Shown here one piece after another: positions 28,665 to 40,089 of a stretch of DNA of 64,000 nt. The DNA lies in contig NZ_JAGPXE010000009.1 in assembly GCF_018070075.1 (NCBI RefSeq), positions 186,001-250,000 on the forward strand, written 5' to 3'. Position 1 is the stretch's first letter, and every line of letters starts with the position of its first letter. Below the pieces are notes generated by a model. The model had not been told where the DNA came from. It saw only the letters and a list, made by a program, of their open reading frames with translations, and made no database searches. The translations under genes and the position numbers were made by a program. Source of the stretch: Saccharopolyspora endophytica (GTDB lineage: Bacteria; Actinomycetota; Actinomycetes; Mycobacteriales; Pseudonocardiaceae).

Positions 28665-29539
28665 TCGCGCCCCAGGTCCCGGTGGACCGTCTTGACCATC
28701 ATCCCGTCGTCCTCGGCGAGCCTGCGCGCCAGTTCCTCGACCAGCGCGACGCTCCGGTGCTTGCCGCCGGTGCAGCCCAGCGCCAGCGTCAGGTAGCGCT
28801 TGCCCTCCCGGTGGTAGCCGGCGCCGACCAGCCGCAGCAGCTGCTGGTAGCTGTCCATGAACTCCTCCGCGCCCTCCTGGCCGAGCACGTAGTTGCGCAC
28901 CTCGTCGTCGAGGCCGTTGAACTCGCGCAGCTCGGGGATCCAGAACGGGTTGGGCAGGAAGCGGCAGTCCATGACCAGGTCGGCGTCCATCGGCAGGCCG
29001 TACTTGTAGCCGAAGGACAGCACGGTCACGCGGGTGCGGGTGCTGGCCTCGGTGCCGAAGGCGTCCTCGATCTTGCTGCGCAGCTGGTGCACCGACAGAC
29101 CGGTGGTGTCGAGCACCAGGTCCGCTTCCGAGCGCAGCCGCGACAGCAGCGACCGCTCGGCGGCGATGCCGTCGGCCAGCCGGCCGTCGGCCTGCATCGG
29201 GTGACCGCGCCGCACCTGCTCGAAGCGGCGGATCAGCACCTCGTCGGTGGCCTCCAGGAACAGCACCTTCGGCTTGTACCCGCGGGCGTCGAGGTCCTTG
29301 ATCACCGAGCCGAGGTCTTCGGTGAAGGCGCGGCTGCGCACGTCCATCACCACCGCGACGCGGGTGATCTGACCGCTGGAGCGGGCGCCCAGCTCCACCA
29401 TGGTGGCGATCAGCTCCGGCGGCAGGTTGTCCACCACGAACCAGCCGAGGTCCTCCAGGCACTTGGCCGCGGTGCTGCGGCCGGCTCCGGACAGGCCGCT
29501 GACGACCGCGACCTCGATGCCCGAATGCTCGTCACTCAC
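28661..29539 (-). CDS. rapZ: RNase adapter RapZ / YvcJ-family nucleotide-binding protein
   Basis: 292 aa. The P-loop near the start reads [10 protein letters not shown], with Arg where the canonical Walker A has Lys; to my recall this is normal for actinobacterial members. The C-terminal domain has the family's [20 protein letters not shown] and [18 protein letters not shown]. In E. coli RapZ directs RNase E to a small RNA, whereas in Gram-positives the role is unclear. Overlaps uvrC by 8 bp and yvcK by 4 bp. Confidence 0.93.
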   Translation of the reverse strand: MSDEHSGIEVAVVSGLSGAGRSTAAKCLEDLGWFVVDNLPPELIATMVELGARSSGQITRVAVVMDVRSRAFTEDLGSVIKDLDARGYKPKVLFLEATDEVLIRRFEQVRRGHPMQADGRLADGIAAERSLLSRLRSEADLVLDTTGLSVHQLRSKIEDAFGTEASTRTRVTVLSFGYKYGLPMDADLVMDCRFLPNPFWIPELREFNGLDDEVRNYVLGQEGAEEFMDSYQQLLRLVGAGYHREGKRYLTLALGCTGGKHRSVALVEELARRLAEDDGMMVKTVHRDLGRE

Positions 29540-31502
29540 TTTGTTCCCCTTGTTTTCCGGCTGTCCCTTCGGCCAGCGCCGCGTGAACGGTTTCCGCGGT
29601 GCTGCGGCCGATCCCGGGTACCGCCACGATGTCCTCGACCGATGCCTGGCGAAGTTTCTTCACCGAGCCGAAGTGCTTGAGCAGCGCCGCGCGACGAGTC
29701 TCACCCAGACCCGGGATGGCGTCCAATGTGGAGCTCGTCATCCGCTTGCCCCGCTTGGACCGGTGGTAGCTGATGGCGAAGCGGTGCGCCTCGTCGCGCA
29801 CCCGCTGCAACAGGTACAGCGCTTCGCTGTTGCGCGCCAGGATCACCGGATCGGGGTCGGCGGGCAGCCACACCTCTTCGAGGCGCTTGGCCAGGCCGAT
29901 CACCGCGACGTCGGTGATGCCCATCTCGGTCAGCGCGTCGGCGGCGGCGTTGGCCTGCGGCCCGCCTCCGTCGATGACCAGCAGGTTCGGCGGGTAGGCG
30001 AACTTCTTGGGCCGTCCGGTGTCCGGGTCGATCCCGGACGGGGCGTCGGCTCCGTCCTCCCTCGCCTCCTCCTTCGCGGTCTCGCTGAGGTAGCGGGCGA
30101 AGCGGCGGCGCACGACCTCGTCGATCGAACCGACGTCGCCGCCTTCGGCGCCCTCGCGGACCTCGAACCGGCGGTACTCGGACTTGCGCGGCACACCGTC
30201 CTCGAAGACCACCAGCGAAGCCACCACGTCGCTGCCCTGCACGTGGCTGACGTCGATGCACTCGATGCGCAGCGGCGCGGTGTCCAGCGCGAGCGATTCC
30301 TGCAGCTCCTGCAACGCCGCCGAGCGCGCGGTGAGGTCACCGGCGCGGCGCAGCTTGTACTGCTGGAACGCCTCCTTGGCGTTGCGCTCCACCGTTTCCA
30401 TGAGCGCACGCTTATCACCGCGCTGCGGAACGCGCAGGCTGACGCGGCTGCCGCGCAGCTCGCCCAGCCAGCCGGCGATGGTCTCGGAGTCCTCGGGCAG
30501 GTCGGGGACCAGCACCTCGCGCGGCACCGGACTGCCACCGGCGTCGGCCTGATCGGCCAGCGCGGCCTGCTCCCCGTAGAACTGGGTGAGGAACTGCGAG
30601 GTGAGCGCGGCGGTGTCGGTCTCCTCCAGCTTGTCGATCACCCACCCGCGCTGACCGCGCACGCGGCCGCCGCGGATGTGGAAGACCTGCACGGCTGCGG
30701 CGAGTTCGTCCTCGGCGAAGGCCACCACATCGGCGTCGGTGCCGTCGCCGAGCACCACCGCCTGCTTCTCCATCGCGCGGCGCAGCGCTTCGAGGTCGTC
30801 GCGCAGCCGGGCGGCGCGCTCGAACTCCAGCTCCGCCGAGGCCGCCTGCATCTGCTTGTCGAGCTTGCGCATCAGCTGGTCGGTCTGGCCGGCCAGGAAG
30901 TCGCAGAAGTCCTCGACGATCCCGCGGTGCTCCTCGGCGCTGACCCGGTCCACGCACGGCGCCGAGCACTTGCCGATGTAGCCGAGCAGGCACGGGCGGC
31001 CGATCTGCGAGTGCCGCTTGAACACCCCGGACGAGCAGGTGCGCGCCGGGAACACCCGCAGCAGCAGGTCGAGGGTCTCCCGGATCGCCCACGCGTGGGC
31101 GTAGGGACCGAAGTAGCGCACGCCGCGCTTGCGCGGGCCGCGGTAGACGTGCAGCCGCGGGTACTCCTCGTGCAGCGTCACCGCCAGCACCGGGTACGAC
31201 TTGTCGTCGCGGTAGCGGACGTTGAACTTCGGGTCGTACTCCTTGATCCAGGAGTACTCCAGCTGCAGGGCCTCCACCTCGGTGCCCACCACGGTCCACT
31301 GCACGCCGGTGGCGGTGGTGACCATCTGCCGGGTGCGCGGATGCAACCCGGCGAGGTCGGCGAAGTACGAGGAGAGCCTGCTGCGCAAGCTCTTCGCCTT
31401 GCCGACGTAGATCACGCGCCCGGTGGCGTCGTGGAAGCGGTAGACGCCCGGGGCGTCCGGGATCGTGCCTGGTGCTGGTCGGTAGGTGGACGGGTCGGCC
31501 AC
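29532..31502 (-). CDS. uvrC: Excinuclease ABC subunit C
   Basis: Makes both incisions in nucleotide excision repair; 656 aa. Domains in order: GIY-YIG nuclease ([21 protein letters not shown], residues 18-95), a cysteine-bearing linker, the UvrB-interacting UVR segment near 205-240, the RNase H-like C-terminal nuclease ([14 protein letters not shown]), and two helix-hairpin-helix motifs at the end ([27 protein letters not shown]). Head of a four-gene operon. Confidence 0.97.
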   Translation of the reverse strand: MADPSTYRPAPGTIPDAPGVYRFHDATGRVIYVGKAKSLRSRLSSYFADLAGLHPRTRQMVTTATGVQWTVVGTEVEALQLEYSWIKEYDPKFNVRYRDDKSYPVLAVTLHEEYPRLHVYRGPRKRGVRYFGPYAHAWAIRETLDLLLRVFPARTCSSGVFKRHSQIGRPCLLGYIGKCSAPCVDRVSAEEHRGIVEDFCDFLAGQTDQLMRKLDKQMQAASAELEFERAARLRDDLEALRRAMEKQAVVLGDGTDADVVAFAEDELAAAVQVFHIRGGRVRGQRGWVIDKLEETDTAALTSQFLTQFYGEQAALADQADAGGSPVPREVLVPDLPEDSETIAGWLGELRGSRVSLRVPQRGDKRALMETVERNAKEAFQQYKLRRAGDLTARSAALQELQESLALDTAPLRIECIDVSHVQGSDVVASLVVFEDGVPRKSEYRRFEVREGAEGGDVGSIDEVVRRRFARYLSETAKEEAREDGADAPSGIDPDTGRPKKFAYPPNLLVIDGGGPQANAAADALTEMGITDVAVIGLAKRLEEVWLPADPDPVILARNSEALYLLQRVRDEAHRFAISYHRSKRGKRMTSSTLDAIPGLGETRRAALLKHFGSVKKLRQASVEDIVAVPGIGRSTAETVHAALAEGTAGKQGEQSE

Positions 31503-31620
31503 GCCACCAGCCTACGTGCGAGCCCCGACGAACCTCGTCGGCGGCCGGTCACCACACCGGGTGCGCTTGCGGGCACACTGGGTGGTCCACGATCTTCGCA
31601 CGCGCCGCCGGGAGGTCACC

Positions 31621-32589
31621 GTGAGCTACACCCACACCAGTCGTCCCGACCGAGGCCCCGAGCGATCCGCCCCCGACCGCGCCGCGCTCGCCGAAGTGGG
31701 ACCGGGCGTGCACGCCTGGGTGCAGCCGGACGGCTCGTGGTGGATCAACAACGCCGGTGCGGTGATCACCGACGACGGCATCGTGCTGGTGGACACCTGC
31801 GCGACCGCCGAGCGCACCCGGCGGTTCTTGGACGCGGTCCGCGCGGTCGGCGGCGAGGCCCCGATCCGCTTCGCGGTCAACACGCACCTGCACGGCGACC
31901 ACACCCACGGCAACGCGCTGCTGCCCGATTCCACAGCGGTGGTGGGCCATGTCGCGACGCGCGACGGCATCCTCGCCGACACCCTGCTCACCGCGCCGCC
32001 ACCGGTCTGGGAACCCGTGCCGCGGTGGGAGATCACCGAGCACCGCGCACCCTCGGTGGTGCTGCGGGACTCGCTGACGCTGCACGTGGGCGAGCGCGCC
32101 GTCGAGCTGCACCACCCGGGTTTCGCCGCCCACACACCCGGGGACGTGGTGGCGTGGGTTCCGGACGCGGCCGTGCTGTTCAGCGGCGACCTGCTGTTCC
32201 ACGGCGTGACGCCGCTGGTGTTCATGGGTTCGGTGGAGGGCGCGCTGAAATCCCTGGAGTGGCTGGCCGGATTCCGGCCGACCGCGGTGGTTCCGGGCCA
32301 CGGCCCGACGTTCCCCGGCTCCGCGCTCCCCCGCGTCCTGGAGGACCACGCGCGCTACTACCGCTTCGTCCTGGACACCGCGCGCAAGGGCCGCACCGAC
32401 GGCCTCAGCCCGCTGGAGGCCGCGAAGCGTTGCGACCTCGGCGAATTCGCGAACTGGCCGGACGCCGAGCGCATCGTGCTCAACCTCCACCGCGCCTACG
32501 CCGAGGCCGACGACCGCGACATGGACCTCGCCGAGGCGTTCGGCGACACCGTCACCTACCACGGCGGCCCCCTGCCGACCCACGTCTAG
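31621..32589 (+). CDS. MBL-fold metallo-hydrolase
   Basis: 322-aa beta-lactamase-superfamily hydrolase with the dinuclear-metal motif NTHLHGDHTHGN, a downstream histidine in HHPGFAAHTPGD, the aspartate in VLFSGDLLFHG and the last histidine in VVPGHGPTFPG. GTG at 31621 is preceded by GGGAGGTCACC. The substrate cannot be inferred; relatives include lactonases and polyketide-related cyclases. Divergent from uvrC and convergent with the GH172 gene. Confidence 0.88.
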   Translation: MSYTHTSRPDRGPERSAPDRAALAEVGPGVHAWVQPDGSWWINNAGAVITDDGIVLVDTCATAERTRRFLDAVRAVGGEAPIRFAVNTHLHGDHTHGNALLPDSTAVVGHVATRDGILADTLLTAPPPVWEPVPRWEITEHRAPSVVLRDSLTLHVGERAVELHHPGFAAHTPGDVVAWVPDAAVLFSGDLLFHGVTPLVFMGSVEGALKSLEWLAGFRPTAVVPGHGPTFPGSALPRVLEDHARYYRFVLDTARKGRTDGLSPLEAAKRCDLGEFANWPDAERIVLNLHRAYAEADDRDMDLAEAFGDTVTYHGGPLPTHV

Positions 32590-32614
32590 GCGTCACCCGG
32601 GCAGTGCCGCCGGT

Positions 32615-32672
32615 CGAATTTCGCGCGAAATTCGAGTCCCCGGTTTCGGACTCGAATTTCGCGCGAAATTCG
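32615..32672. repeat. Paired 20-bp palindromes, cluster 2
   Basis: CGAATTTCGCGCGAAATTCG at 32615-32634 and again at 32653-32672, separated by 18 bp as in the other clusters. The spacer starts AGTCC and ends GGACT, extending the overall inverted repeat. Located between the convergent MBL hydrolase and GH172 genes. Confidence 0.88.
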
Positions 32673-32699
32673 AAGAGAACGTCCCGGGTCGGGTGACGG

Positions 32700-33830
32700 T
32701 CAGAGGGGGCGCGGGAGGCGTTCCTCCACCGGGGCGAGGGTGACCGGGAGCGCCGGGAGGGTCTGGTACCAGTAGGCCGTCGAGGAGACGTCGTCCGAGC
32801 GCTTGTTGGCGTGACCGTGCTCGATGGTGGCCTTGATGGAGCGGTCGAAGACGATCGGGTCCTCGACGTGGAAGCGGTAGTAGGAGACCTGGCCGCTCCA
32901 GTTCTCGCCGCCGGGCATCGTGATCCCGTGGTAGGGCCCGTGGAACTCCTGGTTCGGGCACCACGCGGTGTTGAAGTAGTCCTCGGTCCCGGTGCCGTGC
33001 AGGCGGGGCGGCCAGGGTTCTCCGTCGATGAAGAACATGTCGTCGCCCTCGCCGTACCAGTTCCACTCCGTGGTCTCGCGCAGGTTGTGCACGTTGAGCA
33101 CGGTGCCGACGTAGTGCCCGCGCCCTTCGGCCTCCAGCATCACGAAGTTGCCCGCGCCGTCGGTGTTGTGGCCGCCGAAGAGGAACTCCTCGTTGGTCTG
33201 ATCGCCCTGCGGGACGCCGTCGGTGGGGTTCTGCCGCCGCCACTGGGCGTGGAAGTAGGCCAGTTCCGGGTCGGCTTCGCCGTAGCTCTCGTAGTCGACG
33301 TAGAAGTAGAACGTCACGGGCTTGACGCTCATCTCGCTGATCAGCTCGACGCGGGCGCGGCCGGCGAAGGGCATCGCGAACCAGCAGTTGAAGCCCTTGC
33401 CGTCCTGCGGGCTCATCTGCAGCGGTGCGGAGCTGAAGTTGACGCTGTGGGCGTGGCCGACGCCGAAGAAGTCGCCCAGCGGCACCAGGACGGCCGGGTG
33501 CGGCTGGTCGTCCCAGGTGATGCGCAGGACGAGCCGCCGCAGGTAGTCGGCTTCCAGCTCGACGGGTTCACCGGCGTGGTCGAGCGCGACGGTGCACCAG
33601 ATGTGAGTGATCACCCCGGGCCCGGTGATGTCGGCGAGCAGCCGCGTCTCACCGGGCATGACGCGCACGTTGTCCTGGTTGCCGCCGGAGGTGTCCCAGC
33701 TGGACACCCTGCCGCGGCGCGTGGCGCGCAGCCGCGGCAGGTCCCTCAGACTGCTCCCGAAATCCCCGTAACCGGCCACAACGGCCTCCCCAGTTGGCAG
33801 ACGACAGTGTCGATCATCACTGTCTACCAT
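32700..33830 (-). CDS. GH172 (DUF2961) family glycoside hydrolase
   Basis: 376-aa protein recognised by LADITGPGVITHIWCTV, GDFFGVGHAHSVNFSS, FNCWFAMPF and HGTGTEDYFNTAW, typical of DUF2961, now glycoside hydrolase family 172. Characterised members are alpha-D-fructofuranosidase/difructose-dianhydride synthases and D-arabinofuranosidases acting on mycobacterial arabinogalactan. No signal peptide, so probably intracellular. The ATG at 33830 is taken; a GTG about 17 codons later is possible. It lies 25 bp after the flavoprotein gene on the same strand, suggesting an operon. Confidence 0.82.
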   Translation of the reverse strand: MVDSDDRHCRLPTGEAVVAGYGDFGSSLRDLPRLRATRRGRVSSWDTSGGNQDNVRVMPGETRLLADITGPGVITHIWCTVALDHAGEPVELEADYLRRLVLRITWDDQPHPAVLVPLGDFFGVGHAHSVNFSSAPLQMSPQDGKGFNCWFAMPFAGRARVELISEMSVKPVTFYFYVDYESYGEADPELAYFHAQWRRQNPTDGVPQGDQTNEEFLFGGHNTDGAGNFVMLEAEGRGHYVGTVLNVHNLRETTEWNWYGEGDDMFFIDGEPWPPRLHGTGTEDYFNTAWCPNQEFHGPYHGITMPGGENWSGQVSYYRFHVEDPIVFDRSIKATIEHGHANKRSDDVSSTAYWYQTLPALPVTLAPVEERLPRPL

Positions 33831-33855
33831 CTCGGGCCGCCCGGCCGGCCTCGTT

Positions 33856-34878
33856 TCACCGAGCCGGTGGCGTGTAGTTCTCGATGCGTCGCAACAGGTT
33901 CCGGATGCGGGCGCCGTAGATCGGCGAGAGGGCGTAGCCCGGGTAGCTGGCGAACCAGCTGGCGCTGCCGAGGCTGACGGCGTCGGCGCCGGCCCAGAAG
34001 TACTCGCGGCAGTCGTCGAAGCTGCGGATGCCGCCGGTGGCGATGATCGGCAGCGTCACGTCGGCGTCGCGCAGCTCCTTGACCACCCGCAGGCCGATCG
34101 GCTTGATCGCGCGGCCGGACAGCCCGCCGAAGCCGTTCTTGAGCAGCGGGGTGCCGGTCTCCGGGTCCAGGCGCAGGCCCTTGACGGTGTTGATCGCGGT
34201 CAGCGCGGACACGCCGTGCTTGGCGGCGAGGCGGGCGTGGCCGATGTAGTCGTAGTCGGGCGAGAGCTTGAGGATGACCGGGTGGTTGCTGCGCGGCACG
34301 GCCTCGGCCAGCACCGATTCGATGATCTTGTTGAAGTCGAAGTTGACGTTGTGGCAGGAGACGTTGAACTCCAGCGCCGCGATCTCGCCGACCGGCACGG
34401 CGGCGTTGACCTTGTCGACCAGGGTCACGAACTCCTCGGTGGAGAAGCCGCCGACCGACATGATCGTGTTCTGCGCCCGGGTGCGGGGGTAGTAGTCGCG
34501 CAGGTAGGCGTCGATGCCGACGTTGCACCAGCCGAAGGCGTTGAGCCAGCCGCCGTCGACCTGCCGCAGCGCCTGCCCGTAGCGCTTGAGCAGCCCGGGC
34601 AGCTCCCGCAGCTCCCAGTCGTCCTTGGTGGTGAAGTGGCCTTCGCGCGGTTCGACGGTGACCGTGCGGGTGGTGACGGCGCCGAAGCGCTCCAGCGGAA
34701 CGAAGTTCGAGATGGGGCTCATGCCGTAGGCCATGACCTTGGCGTTGGCCACGCCGTAGCCGAGCAGGCTGGACGAGGTGACCAGGCGGTTGCGCAGCCT
34801 GATGTCACCGAGCCGCACACCGGGTTCGGCGCTGTCATCTCGCACCAACCGAAGGTTGCGCTCCTGGGCCAAGCTCAC
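33856..34878 (-). CDS. Dihydroorotate dehydrogenase-like flavoprotein
   Basis: 340-aa FMN TIM-barrel of the DHOD superfamily: RLRNRLVTSSSLLGYG, FNVSCHNVNFD, AINTVKGLRLDPETGTPLLK, NGFGGLSGRAIKPIGLR, IIATGGIRSFDDCREY and DAVSLGSASWF. The usual NxSCPN motif reads NVSCHN, so a different substrate from dihydroorotate is plausible. GTG at 34878 has GGAGGAG upstream. The neighbours (GH172, a DeoR regulator and an MFS transporter) are not pyrimidine genes, which also argues for a specialised role. Confidence 0.75.
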   Translation of the reverse strand: MSLAQERNLRLVRDDSAEPGVRLGDIRLRNRLVTSSSLLGYGVANAKVMAYGMSPISNFVPLERFGAVTTRTVTVEPREGHFTTKDDWELRELPGLLKRYGQALRQVDGGWLNAFGWCNVGIDAYLRDYYPRTRAQNTIMSVGGFSTEEFVTLVDKVNAAVPVGEIAALEFNVSCHNVNFDFNKIIESVLAEAVPRSNHPVILKLSPDYDYIGHARLAAKHGVSALTAINTVKGLRLDPETGTPLLKNGFGGLSGRAIKPIGLRVVKELRDADVTLPIIATGGIRSFDDCREYFWAGADAVSLGSASWFASYPGYALSPIYGARIRNLLRRIENYTPPAR

Positions 34879-35020
34879 GATCTCCTCCTGCGGCACCCCG
34901 GTCGGCCTCGTGGACCGACGAACGGCCGCGGCCCGTGTGCCGGCGACCGACCACCGTCCATTGTCCCCCACGACCGGCGATGCCCCCATGCGGGTTCGCA
35001 CACAGTTCCCCGAGGGCGTT

Positions 35021-35054
35021 TGCGTTTCGAACGCAGATCATGTTCGATTGAACA
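35021..35054. promoter_or_regulatory. Candidate operators between the flavoprotein and deoR genes
   Basis: Two adjacent inverted repeats: TGCGTTTCGAACGCA (35021-35035) and TGTTCGATTGAACA (35041-35054). The second ends 1 bp before the GTG start of the DeoR gene. Position suggests autoregulation and perhaps control of the divergent flavoprotein-GH172 pair. Confidence 0.5.
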
Positions 35055-35055
35055 C

Positions 35056-35811
35056 GTGGAGAGTTCAGAACGAAGCCAGATCATCATCGAACGGCTTCGC
35101 CAGGCCGAACGGGTGACGGTCGCCGAACTGGCGGCGGCCACCAGCTGCTCGGAGATGACCATCCGCCGCGACCTCGACCAGCTCGCCGAGCAGGGCGTGC
35201 TGCGGCGGGTGCGCGGCGGCGCGGTGAGCTTCCTGCGCGGCCAGTCCGCTCCGTTCTCGCTGCGGGAGCGCGACTCGGTGGAGGTCAAGCGCAGGTTGGC
35301 CGCCGAGGTGGAGTCGCTGATCGCCGACGGCGAGTCGGTCATCCTCGACACCGGCTCCACGACCCTGGAGGTCGCGCGACAGCTGGCCGAGCGCCGGGTC
35401 ACCGCGATCCCGCTGGACATGCACGCGGCCAACGCCCTGGCCAACGCCGCCGAGGTCGACCTGCTGCTGCCGGGCGGCCGGGCGAAACCGGGTGAGCTGT
35501 CCTTCGTCGGCCACCTGACCGAGACATCGCTGCGCGCGCTGCGGGTCGACACCACCGTGCTCGGGGTGTGCGGCCTGTCGGCGGAGCGCGGCTTGACCGC
35601 GCACGACCTGGAGGAGGTTCCGATCAAGAACGCGGCAGCGGACGCGGCGCAACGCGTCATCGCGGTGTGCCACGGCGCCAAGTTCGCCCGCACCGGACTG
35701 GGTTTCGTGTGCCCGGTGACGAGCCTGGACGTGGTGGTGACCGATCGCAGCGCACCCACCGAGATGCTCGCGGAGCTGGAGGCGGCCGGAGTGGAGGTCC
35801 GCGTTGTCTGA
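35056..35811 (+). CDS. DeoR-family sugar-responsive repressor
   Basis: 251 aa. The N-terminal helix-turn-helix VTVAELAAATSCSEMTIRRD carries the classic DeoR signature, followed by LDQLAEQGVLRRVRGGAVSF. The C-terminal sensor domain has DGESVILDTGSTTLEVARQL and the conserved late motifs SAERGLTAHDLEEVPIKNA. These proteins usually sense a phosphorylated sugar. GTG at 35056, immediately after an inverted repeat. Overlaps the MFS gene by 8 bp, so it is co-transcribed with it. Confidence 0.92.
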   Translation: MESSERSQIIIERLRQAERVTVAELAAATSCSEMTIRRDLDQLAEQGVLRRVRGGAVSFLRGQSAPFSLRERDSVEVKRRLAAEVESLIADGESVILDTGSTTLEVARQLAERRVTAIPLDMHAANALANAAEVDLLLPGGRAKPGELSFVGHLTETSLRALRVDTTVLGVCGLSAERGLTAHDLEEVPIKNAAADAAQRVIAVCHGAKFARTGLGFVCPVTSLDVVVTDRSAPTEMLAELEAAGVEVRVV

Positions 35812-36973
35812 CACGCTCTCCGCTCCCGCCGATTCCGACCGCCGCGCTCGCTGGGGAGTGATCGGCTACTTCGTGGCCACGGGTGCGGCGCTGGGCACCT
35901 GGACCTCGCGGATCCCGGCGATCAAGCAGGACCTGGGGCTCGACGACGGCCAGGTGACGGTGGCGCTGTTCGCGATCGCCGTGGGGTCGGTGCTGGCCAT
36001 GCAGGTCGTCGGGCACCTCGCCGACCGCTACGGCAGCGCCCGCGTGCTCGGGCCCGCCGGTCTGGCGATGGCCGCGAGCCTGCTGGTGCCGGGTTACGCG
36101 GGTTCGCTGCCGGTGCTGGTGGGCGGCCTGGTGCTGTTCGGCGCCGGGCACGGCGTGGTGGACGTGGCGATGAACGCGCACGCGATGCAGGTGCAGCGGC
36201 GCTACTCGCGGCCCATCGTGATCACCTTCCACGCGCTGTTCAGCGTCGGCGGTCTGATCGGCTCCGGCGTCGGGGCGGTGGCCGCGCAGCTGAGCACGCC
36301 GGTGTCGCTGCACTTCACGCTGGCGGCGATCGCCCTGGCGGTGCTGGTGGAGACCTCGCGCCGGCGGCTGCTGCCCGCCGAACCGCAGGAGGCGGCCGAG
36401 CGGAGCCGCGCTCGCGGCATGTCGCCGGCGATCCTGCTGCTGGGGGTCCTGGCGTTCAGCTGCTCGCTGGGCGAGGGGTCGATGGCCGACTGGTCACCGC
36501 TGTACCTGCACGACGAGCTGCGGACGAGCCCGGCGATCGCGGCGATCGGCTACGCGGTGTTCTCCACGATGATGGCGATCTGCCGCTTCCTCGGCGACCA
36601 CCTGGTGGCCCGCTTCGGCCCGGTCGTCCTGGTCCGCACCTGCGGTCTGATCGCGGGTGTCGGCATGGGCGCGGGACTGCTGGCGCACCACCCGGTGGCG
36701 GCGATCATCGGCTTCGCGCTGTTCGGCATCGGCCTGTCCTGCATCATCCCGCAGGTCTTCAGCGCCGCCGGTTCCCGGGACCCGGCCCGCGCGGGCCGCG
36801 ACCTCGCCCAGGTCAGCACCCTCGGCTACGGCGGTCTGCTGGCGGGCCCGGTCGTCATCGGCGTCATCACCCACTGGACCGACCTCACCACCGCGCTCCT
36901 CATCCCGGCGGCGTTGGCCCTCGTCGTGGCCCTCACAGCACCCATCGTCCGCCCCCGTCCCGTTCGGGTATGA
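35804..36973 (+). CDS. MFS transporter (YbjJ-like)
   Basis: 389 aa with twelve predicted membrane helices. The loop 2-3 motif HLADRYGSARVLGP and GHGVVDVAMNAHAMQVQRRY are typical of the YbjJ/FucP-like branch, whose substrates are poorly known (sugars are likely). Translationally coupled to the DeoR repressor. Its stop codon falls at the first bases of an inverted-repeat element. Confidence 0.85.
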   Translation: MSDTLSAPADSDRRARWGVIGYFVATGAALGTWTSRIPAIKQDLGLDDGQVTVALFAIAVGSVLAMQVVGHLADRYGSARVLGPAGLAMAASLLVPGYAGSLPVLVGGLVLFGAGHGVVDVAMNAHAMQVQRRYSRPIVITFHALFSVGGLIGSGVGAVAAQLSTPVSLHFTLAAIALAVLVETSRRRLLPAEPQEAAERSRARGMSPAILLLGVLAFSCSLGEGSMADWSPLYLHDELRTSPAIAAIGYAVFSTMMAICRFLGDHLVARFGPVVLVRTCGLIAGVGMGAGLLAHHPVAAIIGFALFGIGLSCIIPQVFSAAGSRDPARAGRDLAQVSTLGYGGLLAGPVVIGVITHWTDLTTALLIPAALALVVALTAPIVRPRPVRV

Positions 36974-37145
36974 CCGGATTTCAGTGGAACTCGGGTCCCC
37001 GATTCCAGTGGAAATCCGGGTCCAGACTTCCACTGAATTCCGGTCGCCCAGGGGTCCCGACATCCACCAAGCCGGCCAACCCAGGGGGCCCGACCTCCAC
37101 CAAAGCCCGGTTACCCGGGGGTTCTGATTTCCACTGAAATCCGGT
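36973..37145. repeat. 173-bp element with 17-bp terminal inverted repeats
   Basis: Terminal arms ACCGGATTTCAGTGGAA (36973-36989) and TTCCACTGAAATCCGGT (37129-37145) are perfectly complementary. Inside lie a second, diverged pair of the same unit (near 37001 and 37028) and two direct repeats of a CGAC-TCCACCAA-type motif. It begins at the last base of the MFS stop codon and ends about 90 bp before the FKBP gene. No transposase; MITE-like or a long terminator. Confidence 0.8.
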
Positions 37146-37236
37146 GGCGCCGGGGGTCGGGGTGGGGTGGCGTGCTCTGGGCGTCGGGTGCGACCACAAT
37201 GGTCGGTGAACGTTTCCGAACTTCTAGGAGCACTTC

Positions 37237-37611
37237 GTGAGCAACGAGAAGCCCGTCGTCGAGGCACCCACCGGCGAGCCGCCGGCAGACCTGGTGATCG
37301 AGGACCTCATCGTCGGCGACGGCGCGGAGGCCAAGGTCGGCGACAAGGTGGCCGCGCATTACGTGGGCATTTCGCACAGCACCGGCCAGGAGTTCGACGC
37401 CAGCTGGAACCGCGGCACGCCGCTGGAGCTCCAGCTGGGCTCGGGCATGGTCATCGAGGGCTGGGACAAGGGCCTGCAGGGCATGAAGGTCGGCGGCCGC
37501 CGTCGCCTGTCCATCCCGCCGCACATGGGTTACGGCCCCCGCGGCGTCCCGGGCGTCATCGCCCCCAACGAGACCCTCATCTTCGTCTGCGACCTCGTCT
37601 CCGCAGGCTGA
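37237..37611 (+). CDS. FKBP-type peptidyl-prolyl isomerase
   Basis: A 124-aa cytosolic single-domain FKBP. Active-site positions are visible in VAAHYVGISHSTGQEFDASW, PLELQLGSGMVIEGWDKGL and RRLSIPPHMGYGPRGVPGVI, ending IFVCDLVSAG. Assists protein folding by proline isomerisation. GTG start with AGGAG at usual spacing. Two hairpins follow its stop. Confidence 0.95.
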   Translation: MSNEKPVVEAPTGEPPADLVIEDLIVGDGAEAKVGDKVAAHYVGISHSTGQEFDASWNRGTPLELQLGSGMVIEGWDKGLQGMKVGGRRRLSIPPHMGYGPRGVPGVIAPNETLIFVCDLVSAG

Positions 37612-37622
37612 CACCCCACCCA

Positions 37623-37670
37623 CCCGGATTACGCCGGTGTTCAGGCACCTGATTACGGCGGTAATCCGGG
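37623..37670. repeat. ATTAC/GTAAT palindromic repeat, locus 2
   Basis: CCCGGATTACGCCG pairs with CGGCGGTAATCCGGG (one base bulged) around a 19-base loop, 12 bp after the FKBP stop. The sequence is related to the hairpin block at 17001-17180. Confidence 0.65.
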
Positions 37671-37701
37671 TTCTTCCGGCACCGGGGCTGGGGTGGACAT
37701 G

Positions 37702-37738
37702 AGAAACCCCGGTGGTCCTGGGATCACCGGGGTTTTCT
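37702..37738. terminator. Bidirectional terminator between FKBP and the rib operon
   Basis: 11-bp stem AAACCCCGGTG/CACCGGGGTTT with a 10-base loop and T-runs on both strands, placed between the convergent FKBP and PH-domain genes. Confidence 0.8.
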
Positions 37739-37749
37739 GGGGTTCTGGG

Positions 37750-40085
<2,336 letters not shown>

Positions 40086-40089
<4 letters not shown>

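Noticed and set aside
29480-29520. Loss of function in RapZ because Walker A has Arg in place of Lys (GAGRST).
   Set aside because: The same substitution is, to my recall, usual in actinobacterial homologues, so it is not evidence for decay.
29400-32696. A plus-strand open frame of about 1,100 codons opposite uvrC and rapZ.
   Set aside because: It is antisense to strongly conserved genes; long open frames on the other strand are expected at this GC content, and its composition (His/Arg/Gly-rich, repetitive) matches no protein family.
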